Origin: HGM04593 sp045646845
GTDB taxonomy: Bacteria > Bacteroidota > Bacteroidia > Bacteroidales > Bacteroidaceae
DNA length: 64,000 nucleotides
NCBI GenBank assembly: GCA_045646845.1
Contig: JAZRLO010000026.1
Span: forward strand, 116,098-180,097
Direction: 5' to 3'
Shown: positions 42,182 to 51,644 of the stretch, one piece after another
Layout: every line of letters begins with the position of its first letter
Numbering within the stretch: the stretch's first letter is position 1
Notes under the pieces: generated by a model
Databases searched by the model: none
What the model saw: only the letters and a program-made list of their open reading frames with translations
Told to the model about the DNA's origin: nothing
Translations under genes and position numbers: made by a program

Positions 42182-43840
42182 ATGAGCCATTATTTGAACG
42201 ACCACAGTGAGATACCCCCTTTTGACAGGGAGATGGAGAAGATTAGCCCTTTTGAGCTAAAAGACAGACTGATAAAACTTGCCGATGAGAGTGTACGCAA
42301 AATGATGCATACAATGCTTAACGCCGGGCGTGGAAACCCTAACTGGATTGCTACCCTACCGCGCGAGGCATTCTTTGCGCTTGGCAAGTTCGGCATCGAT
42401 GAGTGCCGCCGCGACTGGCAACGCCCCGAAGGCATTGCCGGAATACCGCAAAAGGAGGGCATTGGCAGTCGCTTTGAGCAGTTCATCAAGGAGAACAGAA
42501 AGGAGGCCTGGGCGCAGTTCCTCGAGAAGTGCTACCGCTACATGCTCGACGAGCACAAGGTGGACGCCGACGAGCTCATCCACGAATGGGCTGAGGGCGT
42601 GATGGGAAACCAGTACCCCGTGCCCGACCGCATACTAAAGCACACAGAAATTGCCGTGCGCGACTACATCGCACAGGAGCTGTGCGACGGCCGTCCACCA
42701 CAGGGCGAGATAGACCTCTTTGCCACCGAGGGCGGCACGGCTGCAATGTGTTACATATTCGATAGTCTGCAGCAGAACCGCCTGCTTGAGCGCGGCGACC
42801 ACATTGCACTGATGACACCTGTGTTCACACCCTATATTGAGATTCCAAAGCTCTACCGCTATAACTACAAGGTTACCGAGATACCGGCAAGCCGCATGAG
42901 CGACGACGGGCTGCACCTGTGGCAGTATAGCGAAAAGGGCATAAATAAACTGCGCGACCCGGAGTACAAGGCACTGTTCATTGTGAACCCCAGTAATCCG
43001 CCAAGCTACGCGATAGACGAGAGGACAGTAAACCTGCTTGTCGATATCGTTGAACGTTGGAACCCGAACCTTATGATTGTGACCGACGATGTGTATGCCA
43101 CTTTTGTCCCGGGCTTCCAGTCGCTCATGGCACGTCTGCCTCACAACACTATGTGTGTCTATTCCTTCTCGAAATATTTTGGTGCTACAGGCTGGCGCAC
43201 GGCGGTTATTGCACTGCACCGCGACAACATATTCGACACACTGCTCAAACGCCTGCCACGCAAGCGCAAGAGCGAACAGCAGCAACGCTACGGCAGCATA
43301 AGGAGCGACGTGGAGAATATGCGTTTCATTGACCGCATGGTTGCCGACAGCCGCCAGGTGGCACTGAACCACACAGCAGGCCTGTCACTGCCGCAACAGC
43401 TGCAGATGACGCTGTTTGCGCTCTACTCCATCATCGACAAGCGCGAGGGCGACAATTTCCGCCAAGCGATGCTCGAAATTATAAACAAGCGCCTTAACAA
43501 GCTGTGGGAGAATATGGGGTTCACACTCGTTGACGACCCGTTACGCGCCGGGTACTACTCCGAGATTGACCTCACCGTGTGGGGCAAGCGTTTCTACGGG
43601 GAGGATTTCGTCGATTGGTTGCGACTGAACCACAGCCCGCTGGATGTTGTGTTCCGCCTTGCCACGGAGACATCACTCGTGGTGCTCAACGGCGGCGGCT
43701 TCGACGGCCCCGAATGGAGCATACGTGTTTCGCTTGCTAACCTGAAAGAGGATGACTATGCCATCATAGGGCAGAAAGTACGCAGCATTCTCGATTCCTA
43801 TGCCAAGCGTTGGCAAGACAGTTTACCGGTAGTGGAATAA
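42182..43840 (+). CDS. asdA: Aspartate 4-decarboxylase (PLP-dependent)
   Basis: 552 aa from the ATG at 42182 (MSHYLNDHSEIPP); the frame is open further upstream but through repeat-like sequence. The fold type I PLP lysine is in YSFSKYFGATGWR. LFATEGGTAAMCYIFDSL, LFIVNPSNPPSYAID and LMIVTDDVYATFVPGF are aminotransferase-like core motifs, and the extended C-terminal arm is typical of AsdA. It makes alanine and CO2 from aspartate, consuming a proton; paired with aspT it forms a decarboxylation-driven energy cycle. A terminator follows directly. Confidence 0.93.
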   Translation: MSHYLNDHSEIPPFDREMEKISPFELKDRLIKLADESVRKMMHTMLNAGRGNPNWIATLPREAFFALGKFGIDECRRDWQRPEGIAGIPQKEGIGSRFEQFIKENRKEAWAQFLEKCYRYMLDEHKVDADELIHEWAEGVMGNQYPVPDRILKHTEIAVRDYIAQELCDGRPPQGEIDLFATEGGTAAMCYIFDSLQQNRLLERGDHIALMTPVFTPYIEIPKLYRYNYKVTEIPASRMSDDGLHLWQYSEKGINKLRDPEYKALFIVNPSNPPSYAIDERTVNLLVDIVERWNPNLMIVTDDVYATFVPGFQSLMARLPHNTMCVYSFSKYFGATGWRTAVIALHRDNIFDTLLKRLPRKRKSEQQQRYGSIRSDVENMRFIDRMVADSRQVALNHTAGLSLPQQLQMTLFALYSIIDKREGDNFRQAMLEIINKRLNKLWENMGFTLVDDPLRAGYYSEIDLTVWGKRFYGEDFVDWLRLNHSPLDVVFRLATETSLVVLNGGGFDGPEWSIRVSLANLKEDDYAIIGQKVRSILDSYAKRWQDSLPVVE

Positions 43841-43875
43841 ACGAATGAGGCCTCCAATCGCGAGGCCTCATTCGT
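43841..43875. terminator. Bidirectional terminator between asdA and the outer-membrane gene
   Basis: Perfect 14-bp stem ACGAATGAGGCCTC (43841-43854) with its complement (43862-43875), flanked by AAATA on the left and TTTG on the right. Confidence 0.8.
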
Positions 43876-43885
43876 TTGTATTCGT

Positions 43886-44629
43886 TCACTTGTTTATTTG
43901 CCAAGCGACTCCCAGGCTCACAGCCCAGCAGTGCGTGGGGTCGCACAAGTCGAGGTTAGCGGCAACGTCCAACTGCACTTTACGGCCAAGCATGTAATTC
44001 AAGCCAAAATCGGCGCAATAAGCATTACCCGATGACGACAGACTGTTGTAGCTTTCGACAAAGCATCCCAAATCATCGGTTATGGAATAGCCTAAGCACA
44101 AGGCGAGGAACGTCGATGGAGAAGGCGTTGACCCGTCCCATTCGGCACCTACATTGTAACCGAGGCTGAACCTATCGCTCAATGTATTCTCGAAAAGAAG
44201 ATAAAGTGACGGTGCCAGATTCTCAGCCACATAACCTTTCGTTCCGGTATATGGCACAGAGAGCGATGCAAGCACCGATATTGCAGGAACGGCACCAGAC
44301 TCCTCGAAGCAACGGATTTTGGTACCGATGCTTATACCGGAGAATGCTCCGCACCAACGGTTGCCGTTGTCATAGACGAAAGCATCGCCGCCCAGGCGAA
44401 GCTCTACTCCGTTGAACAGGCCGTATCGCAGAAGAGTGTTGCTGTAGGTAAATTGGCCGCTGTTGCCATCACTGTCGTACTGGATACCCTGTTCCCACTG
44501 TACAACGCCTTTTCCCACTGTAGCCGGACCGGTTGAAGCACCGGGACGGTCTGCTGTAAATTCAACCTCCTGAGCCACTACGGATACAGATGAAAAGACG
44601 ATAAACAAACAAAAGAAAATTTTTTTCAT
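43886..44629 (-). CDS. Outer-membrane beta-barrel protein, phenol MetA-type transporter-like
   Basis: 247 aa. Signal peptide MKKIFFCLFIVFSSVSVVAQ with cleavage after AQ. The mature protein begins VEFTADRPGASTGPATVGKG, the ETDRPDxxxG-type start of the MetA-pathway/transporter family. Alternating strands follow (QYDSDGNSGQFTYSNTLLRY, VELRLGGDAFVYD, SLGYNVGAEWDGS) and it ends in VSLGVAWQINK, a plausible barrel C-terminus. The substrate is unknown. It is convergent with asdA and shares its terminator. Confidence 0.75.
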   Translation of the reverse strand: MKKIFFCLFIVFSSVSVVAQEVEFTADRPGASTGPATVGKGVVQWEQGIQYDSDGNSGQFTYSNTLLRYGLFNGVELRLGGDAFVYDNGNRWCGAFSGISIGTKIRCFEESGAVPAISVLASLSVPYTGTKGYVAENLAPSLYLLFENTLSDRFSLGYNVGAEWDGSTPSPSTFLALCLGYSITDDLGCFVESYNSLSSSGNAYCADFGLNYMLGRKVQLDVAANLDLCDPTHCWAVSLGVAWQINK

Positions 44630-44819
44630 AATTTACAAATATAAGGGTAGTTGACCTGACATACTATAATCAACGGTTTGGCAAGAGAAACAAACACTTT
44701 GTTTAGTCAATGCAATATTAACACTTTAATTCCGACAAGACAAAACTAATAAATAATTTTGGTAATTTTATATAAGCACATACAAAAAGGGTGATCCCAA
44801 AGCCATATTCTTTAACGAG

Positions 44820-44854
44820 CAATCCCCACCGGAACTAAGTTCCTATGGGGATTG
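44820..44854. terminator. Two-step hairpin in the 44640-45000 gap
   Basis: CAATCCCCA (44820-44828) pairs with TGGGGATTG (44846-44854) and GGAACT (44831-44836) with AGTTCC (44838-44843). It likely ends transcription of the minus-strand genes from 46.8 kb. Nothing else is recognised in 44640-44820. Confidence 0.5.
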
Positions 44855-45002
44855 TATTCTCAGTAAAATGACTTTTGAGTCATCCTCTATTTAAGAAAAG
44901 TACCACATCAAACAAGTCTTGTTGTGTGACATTTCTTCCAGAAGCTAGTTTTTCGCTTTTATCAACGGGGTACTCTAACTATAAAGAGTATTTACAAAAT
45001 CT

Positions 45003-45086
45003 CTATGCGCCTCGAAATAAGCCGGCCAAATCACCTGAACTCTTCTTACCGCCACAGGATGTCAACATACCTACTGCGATAAACAT
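45003..45086 (-). CDS. Possible very small lipoprotein or truncated lipoprotein
   Basis: 27 codons from the ATG at 45086: MFIAVGMLTSCGGKKSSGD at the N-terminus with a lipobox-like LTSC, ending FRGA before a TAG. It starts 18 bp after the stop of the membrane-protein gene on the same strand. It may be a real mini-lipoprotein or the remains of a longer one; the sequence after the stop is not coding-like. Confidence 0.35.
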   Translation of the reverse strand: MFIAVGMLTSCGGKKSSGDLAGLFRGA

Positions 45087-45104
45087 TGCGAAAAAATAAA
45101 CAAA

Positions 45105-45458
45105 TTACAAATCTAAGCCTTCTGAGAGTTCCTCGGCTGCGCCGGAAATCTCCATAGCAGTACCTATAGCACCGGCAACATCGTTTGCTGCACGTTCAGC
45201 CATAGCATCACTGTTCAATACTACAAAATAAAGAACGATTGAGATTACACACGCTGCAATTCCGGCAATAGAGTTCTTCTGGTTCTTGACAACGGCAATG
45301 ATACCCAGAATCAGGCCTACTACTGCCAACAACCATACCAACCAGCTACTGATTACCAGGAACCAAACTGAAAGAAGAGGAAGCAATGTGAACACGATTG
45401 CAATAATTCCCAAAACAAGACTTGCCTTACCAAGCTTACCATTTGCATTTTCTGCCAT
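45105..45458 (-). CDS. Small membrane protein with three helices (DUF4190-like)
   Basis: 117 aa. A short cytoplasmic N-terminus (MAENANGKLGKA) is followed by helices at about 13-33 (LVLGIIAIVFTLLPLLSVWF), 36-58 (SSWLVWLLAVVGLILGIIAV) and 66-84 (AGIAACVISIVLYFVVL). The tail is small, acidic and alanine-rich (ERAANDVAGAIGTAMEISG). The GKxSLVLGIIAI start resembles the DUF4190 family found near kinases and secretion genes; its function is unknown. It is downstream of kinase 2 in the same orientation (164-bp gap). Confidence 0.65.
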   Translation of the reverse strand: MAENANGKLGKASLVLGIIAIVFTLLPLLSVWFLVISSWLVWLLAVVGLILGIIAVVKNQKNSIAGIAACVISIVLYFVVLNSDAMAERAANDVAGAIGTAMEISGAAEELSEGLDL

Positions 45459-45621
45459 AATCTTTAAATATTTAAGTTAAACAATAAAAAATCCTGTTTA
45501 CTGTAGCCAAACCATAAAGAAATAGCTCAATGCAAAAATATTCATAAAAAAGTTAAAACAGAAAAGGACTTTTTGTCTTTGCTTGTCTTATTGCAAAAAC
45601 ACTCAAATTATGCTCAAAAGA

Positions 45622-46797
45622 CTATATATCCGGGAACGGGGCATATGGGAGCTGTCGTGTGAAAAGCGAATCGTAATATAGCATCTGTTCGACCGGAAGG
45701 TCGTAGAACGAGGGCTGTTTCACATTATTTACAAAATCCACGATATCCTGCCAATGTTTTTTGAATAGTACGCCATAGTGCGTGGAGAGCACTGCACGCA
45801 GATTAGGGTCGTCAACTGTGGAAAGGAGCATATCCATATATTCGCTGCACTCTCTTTGGATTTTCGCCGGACAAGCATAAACGAATTCACGGAACGGCAG
45901 TCTGCTTGCTTCATCCAAAGCTCTGGTACAGATGGAATCCACATCATGCTCCACTCTGACCATCAGTTCATCCTGGATTCGCTCTTTATCGTCGGCTCTC
46001 TTTTCTTCGCCAATATAATGCAAAGGAGGAAGGAGAAGAAGCAAGAGGCCTACGAAGACCGCCAGAATGTAATATTTGCGGTTGCGGCGGATCCATGCCT
46101 TTTGCAAAGATTCTATATTGGCATAACGCTTTCCGGGAAGCACATTCATGCAACGCTTGGCTATTGATGAATTGCCGAGCAATTCCTTCATTATTATCCC
46201 GAGAGAATATATGTCACTGCGCACACTGACCTCTCCGTTGCCGGTGCGGAGTTCCGGTGCGGCATAAGCGTATGTACAGCCGGGAGTCTTAAGAAGATAA
46301 TGCGCATCGTCACTGGCAAGGCCGAAATCTATAAGCTTCAACGAATGGCCATTGTTCGTGACAAGAATATTCTCGGGTTTGAGGTCGTTATGTACCACTC
46401 CGCGTTTATGGAGACAACCGACAGCCGACAGTAATTCCGCGAAAAGGCGTTGTTTCTCGGTTGTTGCCGGATTTGTTGCCAGAAAATCGCGCAACGTGCA
46501 ACCGTCAACATACTGCATTATTACGCCATCGCCTACAGGTGTATTGTACTCAAAGAACAGCACGTTCACAATGTGAGGATGCTCACAGCCAAGAGAGAGC
46601 TCATATTCGCGGCGCAACAGTTCGCGCTGACGCGCACTGTTGTCTTTTGTTGTCTTTATCACAAAATATCGTCCTCCCCTGCTGAGCCTGAAAAGACGAG
46701 CATATGAAGTGGTTTTCAGCAGTACAGGGCTGTGAAACGAATTTTCAGTCTCCACCACAGCACCATTATTTACAAACATATCGCTTCCCGTTTCCAT
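45622..46797 (-). CDS. Transmembrane Ser/Thr protein kinase, locus 2
   Basis: 391 aa from the ATG at 46797 (METGSDMFVNNGAVV); the open frame further upstream overlaps the partner gene and promoter. The kinase domain (about 25-260) has a glycine-poor loop, YFVIKTTKDN (catalytic Lys), HKRGVVHNDLKPENILV (HND in place of HRD), LIDFGLASDD and YAYAAPELRTG. The membrane helix is YYILAVFVGLLLLLLPPLHY (about 278-297). The outside part of about 95 aa is helical without LRRs, so the sensed input differs from kinase 1. It is divergent from its partner gene with a 71-bp shared gap. Confidence 0.87.
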   Translation of the reverse strand: METGSDMFVNNGAVVETENSFHSPVLLKTTSYARLFRLSRGGRYFVIKTTKDNSARQRELLRREYELSLGCEHPHIVNVLFFEYNTPVGDGVIMQYVDGCTLRDFLATNPATTEKQRLFAELLSAVGCLHKRGVVHNDLKPENILVTNNGHSLKLIDFGLASDDAHYLLKTPGCTYAYAAPELRTGNGEVSVRSDIYSLGIIMKELLGNSSIAKRCMNVLPGKRYANIESLQKAWIRRNRKYYILAVFVGLLLLLLPPLHYIGEEKRADDKERIQDELMVRVEHDVDSICTRALDEASRLPFREFVYACPAKIQRECSEYMDMLLSTVDDPNLRAVLSTHYGVLFKKHWQDIVDFVNNVKQPSFYDLPVEQMLYYDSLFTRQLPYAPFPDI

Positions 46798-46816
46798 TAA
46801 TGCCGTTTTGAAGTTA

Positions 46817-46824
46817 CAAATATA
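46817..46824 (-). promoter_or_regulatory. -7 box of kinase 2
   Basis: On the minus strand TATATTTG fits TAnnTTTG and lies 19 bp before the ATG at 46797, in the gap shared with the divergent partner gene. Confidence 0.5.
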
Positions 46825-46868
46825 CGCATTATTTTTGTAATACACGACAGTGATTATATTTTGAAAAC

Positions 46869-47456
46869 ATGGGTATAGAAAACAATATTCCGCAAATAGC
46901 GGCTTTGCGACAACGTGTAGAACAACGGTTCGGGAACCCCCTGGATGTACATTCCGACTTTTTGCAGTTGGTAGCAGAGATAGAAAAGGAACTGCGGGAG
47001 CATATTTCAGAAAGCACACTCGAACGTGTATGGGGCTACTCCACACGTGGCTACAATTCAGTCTCCTTGCGCACGCTGAACGTATTGGCAAAGTATGCCA
47101 CTGGGACCGGATGGAAACAGTTCTGCGAACTTCTCGGCAAAGAGGCTGAATGTGAATCGGACAAGTTCAACAGCAACGTCATATATGCCGACGAACTTAC
47201 CGTAGGAGAGAAATTGCGGATTGCATGGATGCCCGACCGTATGTGTATAATAAGGTATATGGGTGAGAACCGTTTCGTTGCAGAAGAGTGCAAGAACTCC
47301 CAAATGCAGCCCGGTGACTCTTTCCGTTGCGCAGCATTGTACTTCGGACATGAACTCTGCGTTTATGATTTCCGCTGTGCCGGAAACAATGAAGGCGACG
47401 GTTGCAACTATGTCATGGGAACACAGAACGGACTCACGACACTTGAGAAGCTATAG
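46869..47456 (+). CDS. Kinase-associated partner protein, locus 2
   Basis: 195 aa. It is homologous over its length to the 189-aa protein at 20764-21333. Shared marks are the helical region with STLERVWGYSTRG and LRTLNVLAKYATGTGWKQF, then the beta-rich region with RIAWMPDRMCIIRYMGENRF and NSQMQPGDSFRCA. An N-terminal IAALRQRVEQRFGNPL helix precedes. It is probably a cytoplasmic DNA-binding or adaptor protein acting with the divergent kinase; that pairing is inferred from context recurring twice. It has a TAG stop and a strong terminator downstream. Confidence 0.75.
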   Translation: MGIENNIPQIAALRQRVEQRFGNPLDVHSDFLQLVAEIEKELREHISESTLERVWGYSTRGYNSVSLRTLNVLAKYATGTGWKQFCELLGKEAECESDKFNSNVIYADELTVGEKLRIAWMPDRMCIIRYMGENRFVAEECKNSQMQPGDSFRCAALYFGHELCVYDFRCAGNNEGDGCNYVMGTQNGLTTLEKL

Positions 47457-47502
47457 CGTGGCGTAACAGAAACCTATCGGCATATTTTAAAAACAAGTAC
47501 AA

Positions 47503-47528
47503 AAAAAACGGGCATCTGCCCGTTTTTT
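47503..47528. terminator. Bidirectional terminator
   Basis: AAAAAACGGGCA (47503-47514), 2-nt loop TC, complement (47517-47528). It separates partner 2 from the convergent maeB. Confidence 0.85.
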
Positions 47529-47560
47529 TGTATGGAATAGAATGACTTCAGTTACACATG

Positions 47561-49840
47561 TCACTTTCTTTTGTTCACAATCGCATCAATTGCCGCAACA
47601 GCCGTAACATTGAGGATTTCCTGTACAGAACTTTCGAAATCTATGAAGTGGATAGGTTTGTTCAATCCCATCTGGATCGGTCCAATTATCTCCACATCGG
47701 GACTGAGAGCCTGAAGCATCTTGTAAGATGACGTCGCTGAGTTGAGGTTAGGAAACACAAGTGTATTCACATCCTTGCCGTTAAGTTTGGTGAAGGGGTA
47801 CTTCTTGTCGCGCAGTTCCTTGTTCATTGCAACATTGACCTGAATTTCACCGTCAACAGCCCAATCGGGATAATTCTCGTGCAAATAGGCGATAGCTTTC
47901 TTCACACGCTCCGCGCTTCCTCCCTGGTCGCTGCCGAAATTAGAATATGATGTCATTGCTATCACAGGTTCCTGATTAAAGAAACGTACGGCCTTTTCGG
48001 CAAGACGGGTGATGTCAATCAGTGTACCGAGTTCCGGAGCACGGTTGATGAGAGTATCGGCAACGAAATATGTTCCCTTGTTCGAGTTCAGGATATGCAT
48101 TGTGGCAAAGGTGCTGAAACCCTCCTGCATGCCTATGACCTCCTTGGCAACCTTAATGGTGTTGGAATATTTCGTATAAAGACCTGTAACGAATGCATCG
48201 GCATCACCGGTCTCAACCATCATCATACCGAAATAATTGCGTTCGAACATCTTGTCGTTGGCCTCCTCGAACGTATAGCCCTCGCGCTGACGCTTGTCGG
48301 CAAGGATCTTTGCATAACGTTCACGGCGTCCACGCTCGTTTGGATGACGCAGGTTCACTACTTCAATACCCTCAAGGCTCAAGCCATTCTCGGCTGCAAC
48401 CTTTGCGATAATCTCGTCATTGCCCAACAGGACAGGTTGGCACAATCCCTCTTCCTTTGCCTGCACCGCAGCCTTCATCATTGAAGGATGGGCACCCTCG
48501 GCAAACACCACGCGCTGAGTCTCAGTACGTGCCATGTCATATATCTGCTGAGTTAGTTTAGATGTGCGGCCCATAAACTCGAGCAGATGGTCTTTATATT
48601 TGTCCCAATCGGTAATTGTCTTACGCGCCACACCGCTTGCAATAGCGGCTTTTGCAACAGCTGTAGAAACCTCGACAAGAAGACGGGGGTCAACCGGTTT
48701 CGGTATGAAATAGTCACGGCCGAACGAGAGGTTACCGACTTTATAAACCTTGTTCACGACCTCGGGAACCGGCTGTTTCGCCAAATCAGCAATGGCATGT
48801 ACCGCAGCGAGTTTCATCTCTTCATTGATGGCTGTTGCCGCAACATCAAGAGCACCGCGGAAAATGTACGGGAAACCGATGACGTTGTTTATCTGGTTAG
48901 GATAGTCGCTACGGCCGGTGCTCATGAGAACATCGGGACGGCTCTCCATCGCATCTTCATAAGTAATCTCCGGCTCCGGATTCGCAAGGGCAAAGACTAT
49001 AGGATCGTTTGCCATTGAGCGTACCATCTCTTTGGAAAGTACATTGCCTTTTGAGAGACCAAGAAAAACATCGGCACCGACGATAGCCTCCTTCAATGTA
49101 TGTATGTCGGTACGGGTTGTTGCGAACTCAAGTTTCTCGGGCGTGAGGTTGGTTCGCTCCGTGCTTATGACACCGCGGCTGTCGAGCATTACCACATTCT
49201 CTTTCCTGACGCCGAGAGCAATGTAGAGTTTGGTACATGAAATCGCCGCTGCTCCGGCTCCATTGACAACAACCTTGACATCGGCAATATTCTTGCCGTT
49301 GACTTCGAGTGCATTCAGAAGACCTGCCGCAGATATGATTGCCGTACCGTGCTGGTCATCGTGCATCACCGGAATGTCGAGTTCCTCTTTCAGGCGACGC
49401 TCAATCTCAAAGCATTCAGGTGCCTTGATATCCTCAAGATTGATACCTCCGAAAGTGGGGGCTATTGCCTTTACAGCCTCGATGAACTTTTCGGGATTCT
49501 CTTCATCTACCTCAATGTCAAAGACATCAATACCGGCATAAATTTTGAAGAGAAGACCCTTGCCTTCCATTACAGGTTTACCGGCAACCGCACCTATGTT
49601 GCCGAGACCGAGCACGGCAGTTCCGTTTGATATTACGGCAACAAGATTGCCCTTGTCGGTATATTTATATGCGTTCTGCGGGTCATTCTGTATTTCGAGA
49701 CAGGGTTCAGCAACTCCCGGAGAGTATGCCAATGAAAGGTCTGTCTGTGTAAAATAGGGTTTTGTAGGAACCACCTCAATTTTTCCCGGACGACGGCCGG
49801 CATGGTAGTTCAGTGCATCTTCTTTTGTTATCTTAGCCAT
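47561..49840 (-). CDS. maeB: NADP-dependent malic enzyme with phosphotransacetylase-like domain (MaeB type)
   Basis: 759 aa. The malic domain (1 to about 425) has YSPGVAEPCLEI, NLVAVISNGTAVLGLGNIG, DIKAPECFEIERRL and VMHDDQHGTAIISAAGLLNA; the NAD(P) fold VVVNGAGAAAISCTKLYIAL follows. The C-terminal part (about 430-759) is a phosphate acetyltransferase-like domain (VFAEGAHPSMMKAAVQAKEE, IGPIQMGLNKPIHF) that is usually regulatory, binding acetyl-CoA. The enzyme decarboxylates malate to pyruvate and gives NADPH. It appears monocistronic. Confidence 0.95.
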   Translation of the reverse strand: MAKITKEDALNYHAGRRPGKIEVVPTKPYFTQTDLSLAYSPGVAEPCLEIQNDPQNAYKYTDKGNLVAVISNGTAVLGLGNIGAVAGKPVMEGKGLLFKIYAGIDVFDIEVDEENPEKFIEAVKAIAPTFGGINLEDIKAPECFEIERRLKEELDIPVMHDDQHGTAIISAAGLLNALEVNGKNIADVKVVVNGAGAAAISCTKLYIALGVRKENVVMLDSRGVISTERTNLTPEKLEFATTRTDIHTLKEAIVGADVFLGLSKGNVLSKEMVRSMANDPIVFALANPEPEITYEDAMESRPDVLMSTGRSDYPNQINNVIGFPYIFRGALDVAATAINEEMKLAAVHAIADLAKQPVPEVVNKVYKVGNLSFGRDYFIPKPVDPRLLVEVSTAVAKAAIASGVARKTITDWDKYKDHLLEFMGRTSKLTQQIYDMARTETQRVVFAEGAHPSMMKAAVQAKEEGLCQPVLLGNDEIIAKVAAENGLSLEGIEVVNLRHPNERGRRERYAKILADKRQREGYTFEEANDKMFERNYFGMMMVETGDADAFVTGLYTKYSNTIKVAKEVIGMQEGFSTFATMHILNSNKGTYFVADTLINRAPELGTLIDITRLAEKAVRFFNQEPVIAMTSYSNFGSDQGGSAERVKKAIAYLHENYPDWAVDGEIQVNVAMNKELRDKKYPFTKLNGKDVNTLVFPNLNSATSSYKMLQALSPDVEIIGPIQMGLNKPIHFIDFESSVQEILNVTAVAAIDAIVNKRK

Positions 49841-49880
49841 ATATCTCTTTTATTCACCGGAGAGTTCCGGAATTCGTTAT

Positions 49881-50654
49881 TCAATTTAAATTTTCAAAAA
49901 AACTGTCGCCAGCCTCGCCCACTCCAAAAAGCGCAAAATCGTAGCGTACCGGGTCATCGGGCGAGAGTTCACGTAACCTGGCGGTAAGTTCCTCTACCGT
50001 ACGGCGGTCGTTCTGTTTGCGGCTGACCAGCCCAAGCATACGCGCAGTACGGGCAACATGTACATCTATGGGGATCATCAACTCGGACTGCGGAACGGCA
50101 TCCCATATGCCCAAATCGACAATTCCGTCCTTGCGGCAGAGCCAGCGCAGCATCATGTGCATCCTCTTGCATGCCGAGGCCGGCTTTCCCTTTGCCGGGA
50201 CAGGATTGCTTATATGGCGGGTGAAGGTGCCGCCGTTGGCCGAGGCCATTTCCTGACGCAGACGCTCTATTCCGTCCCAGACTGAACAGCCTACGAAGAG
50301 CTGTTCCATAGAACCGTATTTCTGGAATATCCCCCTCATCCCCCTGCATACATATTTGAAATCGGAAGCAAAGAAGGTGCGGTGTATGTTGAGCCTGTCA
50401 TCCAGGCCCTCCCAACTGCCGCCCATTACATAAGCATACGGTTCACCACCCATTATCCCGTAAAGCATCTTTTCACCAGAACGAAGAATCATCCGGCGAT
50501 TGCCCCATGCTATTATGGATGCGAGCAGTGCCGCGACCTCTATATCCTCCTTTCGTGTGAATGAATGGGGGAAACTCACCGGGTCGTTGCCTATAAATTC
50601 CTTATTGTTGTAGCAGATTGCCTTTTCGTCGAGCAGAGCTTTCAGATTGTCCAT
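49881..50654 (-). CDS. TIGR02757 family protein (DUF2400)
   Basis: 257 aa. Family segments are FIGNDPVSFPHSFTRKEDIE, AALLASIIAWGNRRMILRSG, ACKRMHMMLRWLCRKDGIVD and IPIDVHVARTARMLGL; the middle part (RHISNPVPAKGKPAS) carries the conserved linker. The C-terminal helix-hairpin-helix-like region resembles DNA glycosylase folds, but function is unknown. The gene starts 6 bp after dapA on the same strand, so it is co-transcribed with it. Confidence 0.88.
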   Translation of the reverse strand: MDNLKALLDEKAICYNNKEFIGNDPVSFPHSFTRKEDIEVAALLASIIAWGNRRMILRSGEKMLYGIMGGEPYAYVMGGSWEGLDDRLNIHRTFFASDFKYVCRGMRGIFQKYGSMEQLFVGCSVWDGIERLRQEMASANGGTFTRHISNPVPAKGKPASACKRMHMMLRWLCRKDGIVDLGIWDAVPQSELMIPIDVHVARTARMLGLVSRKQNDRRTVEELTARLRELSPDDPVRYDFALFGVGEAGDSFFENLN

Positions 50655-50660
50655 ACTCCG

Positions 50661-51539
50661 TCAGAACAGCAAAGCCTGCTGAAGGTCACTGTATGTATCG
50701 TCACAAGCCGGAACAAGCGGCAGACGGAGTATATTCTCCACGCGGCCCTGTATGTTCATCAACGCTTTTACACCCGAGGGATTGCCATCGACAAAAATGA
50801 GCTGGAAGAGTTCGTTAAGCCTTGCGTGCTGGTTGCGTGCATCGCCTACCCTGCCCTCCTGCATGGCCTTCACAAGCTTAGTCATCTCAAGCGGATAGGC
50901 ATTGCCGAAAACAGATATGACACCAACGCCGCCAGCCTCCATTATATCGACTGTAAGACCGTCATCGCCCGAGAAGACATCAAAACCCTCAGGCAGTGCC
51001 GCAATGAGTTCCTTCACCTGGGCAAGATTTCCCGAAGCGGCCTTGTAGCCGACAATATTCGGGCACTCGTGCGCAAGACGTACTACCGTTGAAGGAAGGA
51101 TGTTCACGCCGGTACGTCCAGGGACGTTGTACATATACACAGGCAGTTCTGTAGCTTGGGCTACGGCCTTGTAGTGCTGATAGATACCCTCTTGCACGGG
51201 CTTGTTGTAGTACGGCGCAACAGAGAGAATCGCATCCACCCCGGTAAGGTCCTCGTTCTTCAGTTCCTCGACTACCGCTCTGGTGCAGTTGCCACCGATG
51301 CCGACCATAATAGGCATACGCCCGTCAACCTGTTTTATGACGCGTTTTCGGATCTCACGTTTTTCATCAATTGTCAACGTAGGAGTCTCAGCCGTGGTTC
51401 CTAACACACAAAGGAATGATGTACCGCAGTCAATATGCATCTGCACAAGTTTTTCCAATGTCACGAAATCCACTTCACCTGTCTTTGTAAAAGGCGTAAT
51501 GAGCGCAACGCCCATACCTGTAATTTTTTTTCGCGTCAT
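50661..51539 (-). CDS. dapA: 4-hydroxy-tetrahydrodipicolinate synthase
   Basis: 292 aa. GVALITPFTKTGEVDF at the N-terminus, LGTTAETPTL, MYNVPGRTGVNILP (catalytic Tyr) and IVGYKAASGNLAQ (Schiff-base Lys) are in the expected order, as is FSGDDGLTVDIMEAGGVGV. It condenses pyruvate with aspartate semialdehyde in the lysine/diaminopimelate pathway. It lies 106 bp after ligA on the same strand, possibly with its own promoter in that gap. Confidence 0.95.
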   Translation of the reverse strand: MTRKKITGMGVALITPFTKTGEVDFVTLEKLVQMHIDCGTSFLCVLGTTAETPTLTIDEKREIRKRVIKQVDGRMPIMVGIGGNCTRAVVEELKNEDLTGVDAILSVAPYYNKPVQEGIYQHYKAVAQATELPVYMYNVPGRTGVNILPSTVVRLAHECPNIVGYKAASGNLAQVKELIAALPEGFDVFSGDDGLTVDIMEAGGVGVISVFGNAYPLEMTKLVKAMQEGRVGDARNQHARLNELFQLIFVDGNPSGVKALMNIQGRVENILRLPLVPACDDTYSDLQQALLF

Positions 51540-51644
51540 AAATTATTGGTTTTTCATTTCAGGTTGCAAAATTACATCAAATTTTACTATTTATATAATA
51601 AATAGATATAAATATGGCGGCAGAAAATGAATTTATTGTCCAAG

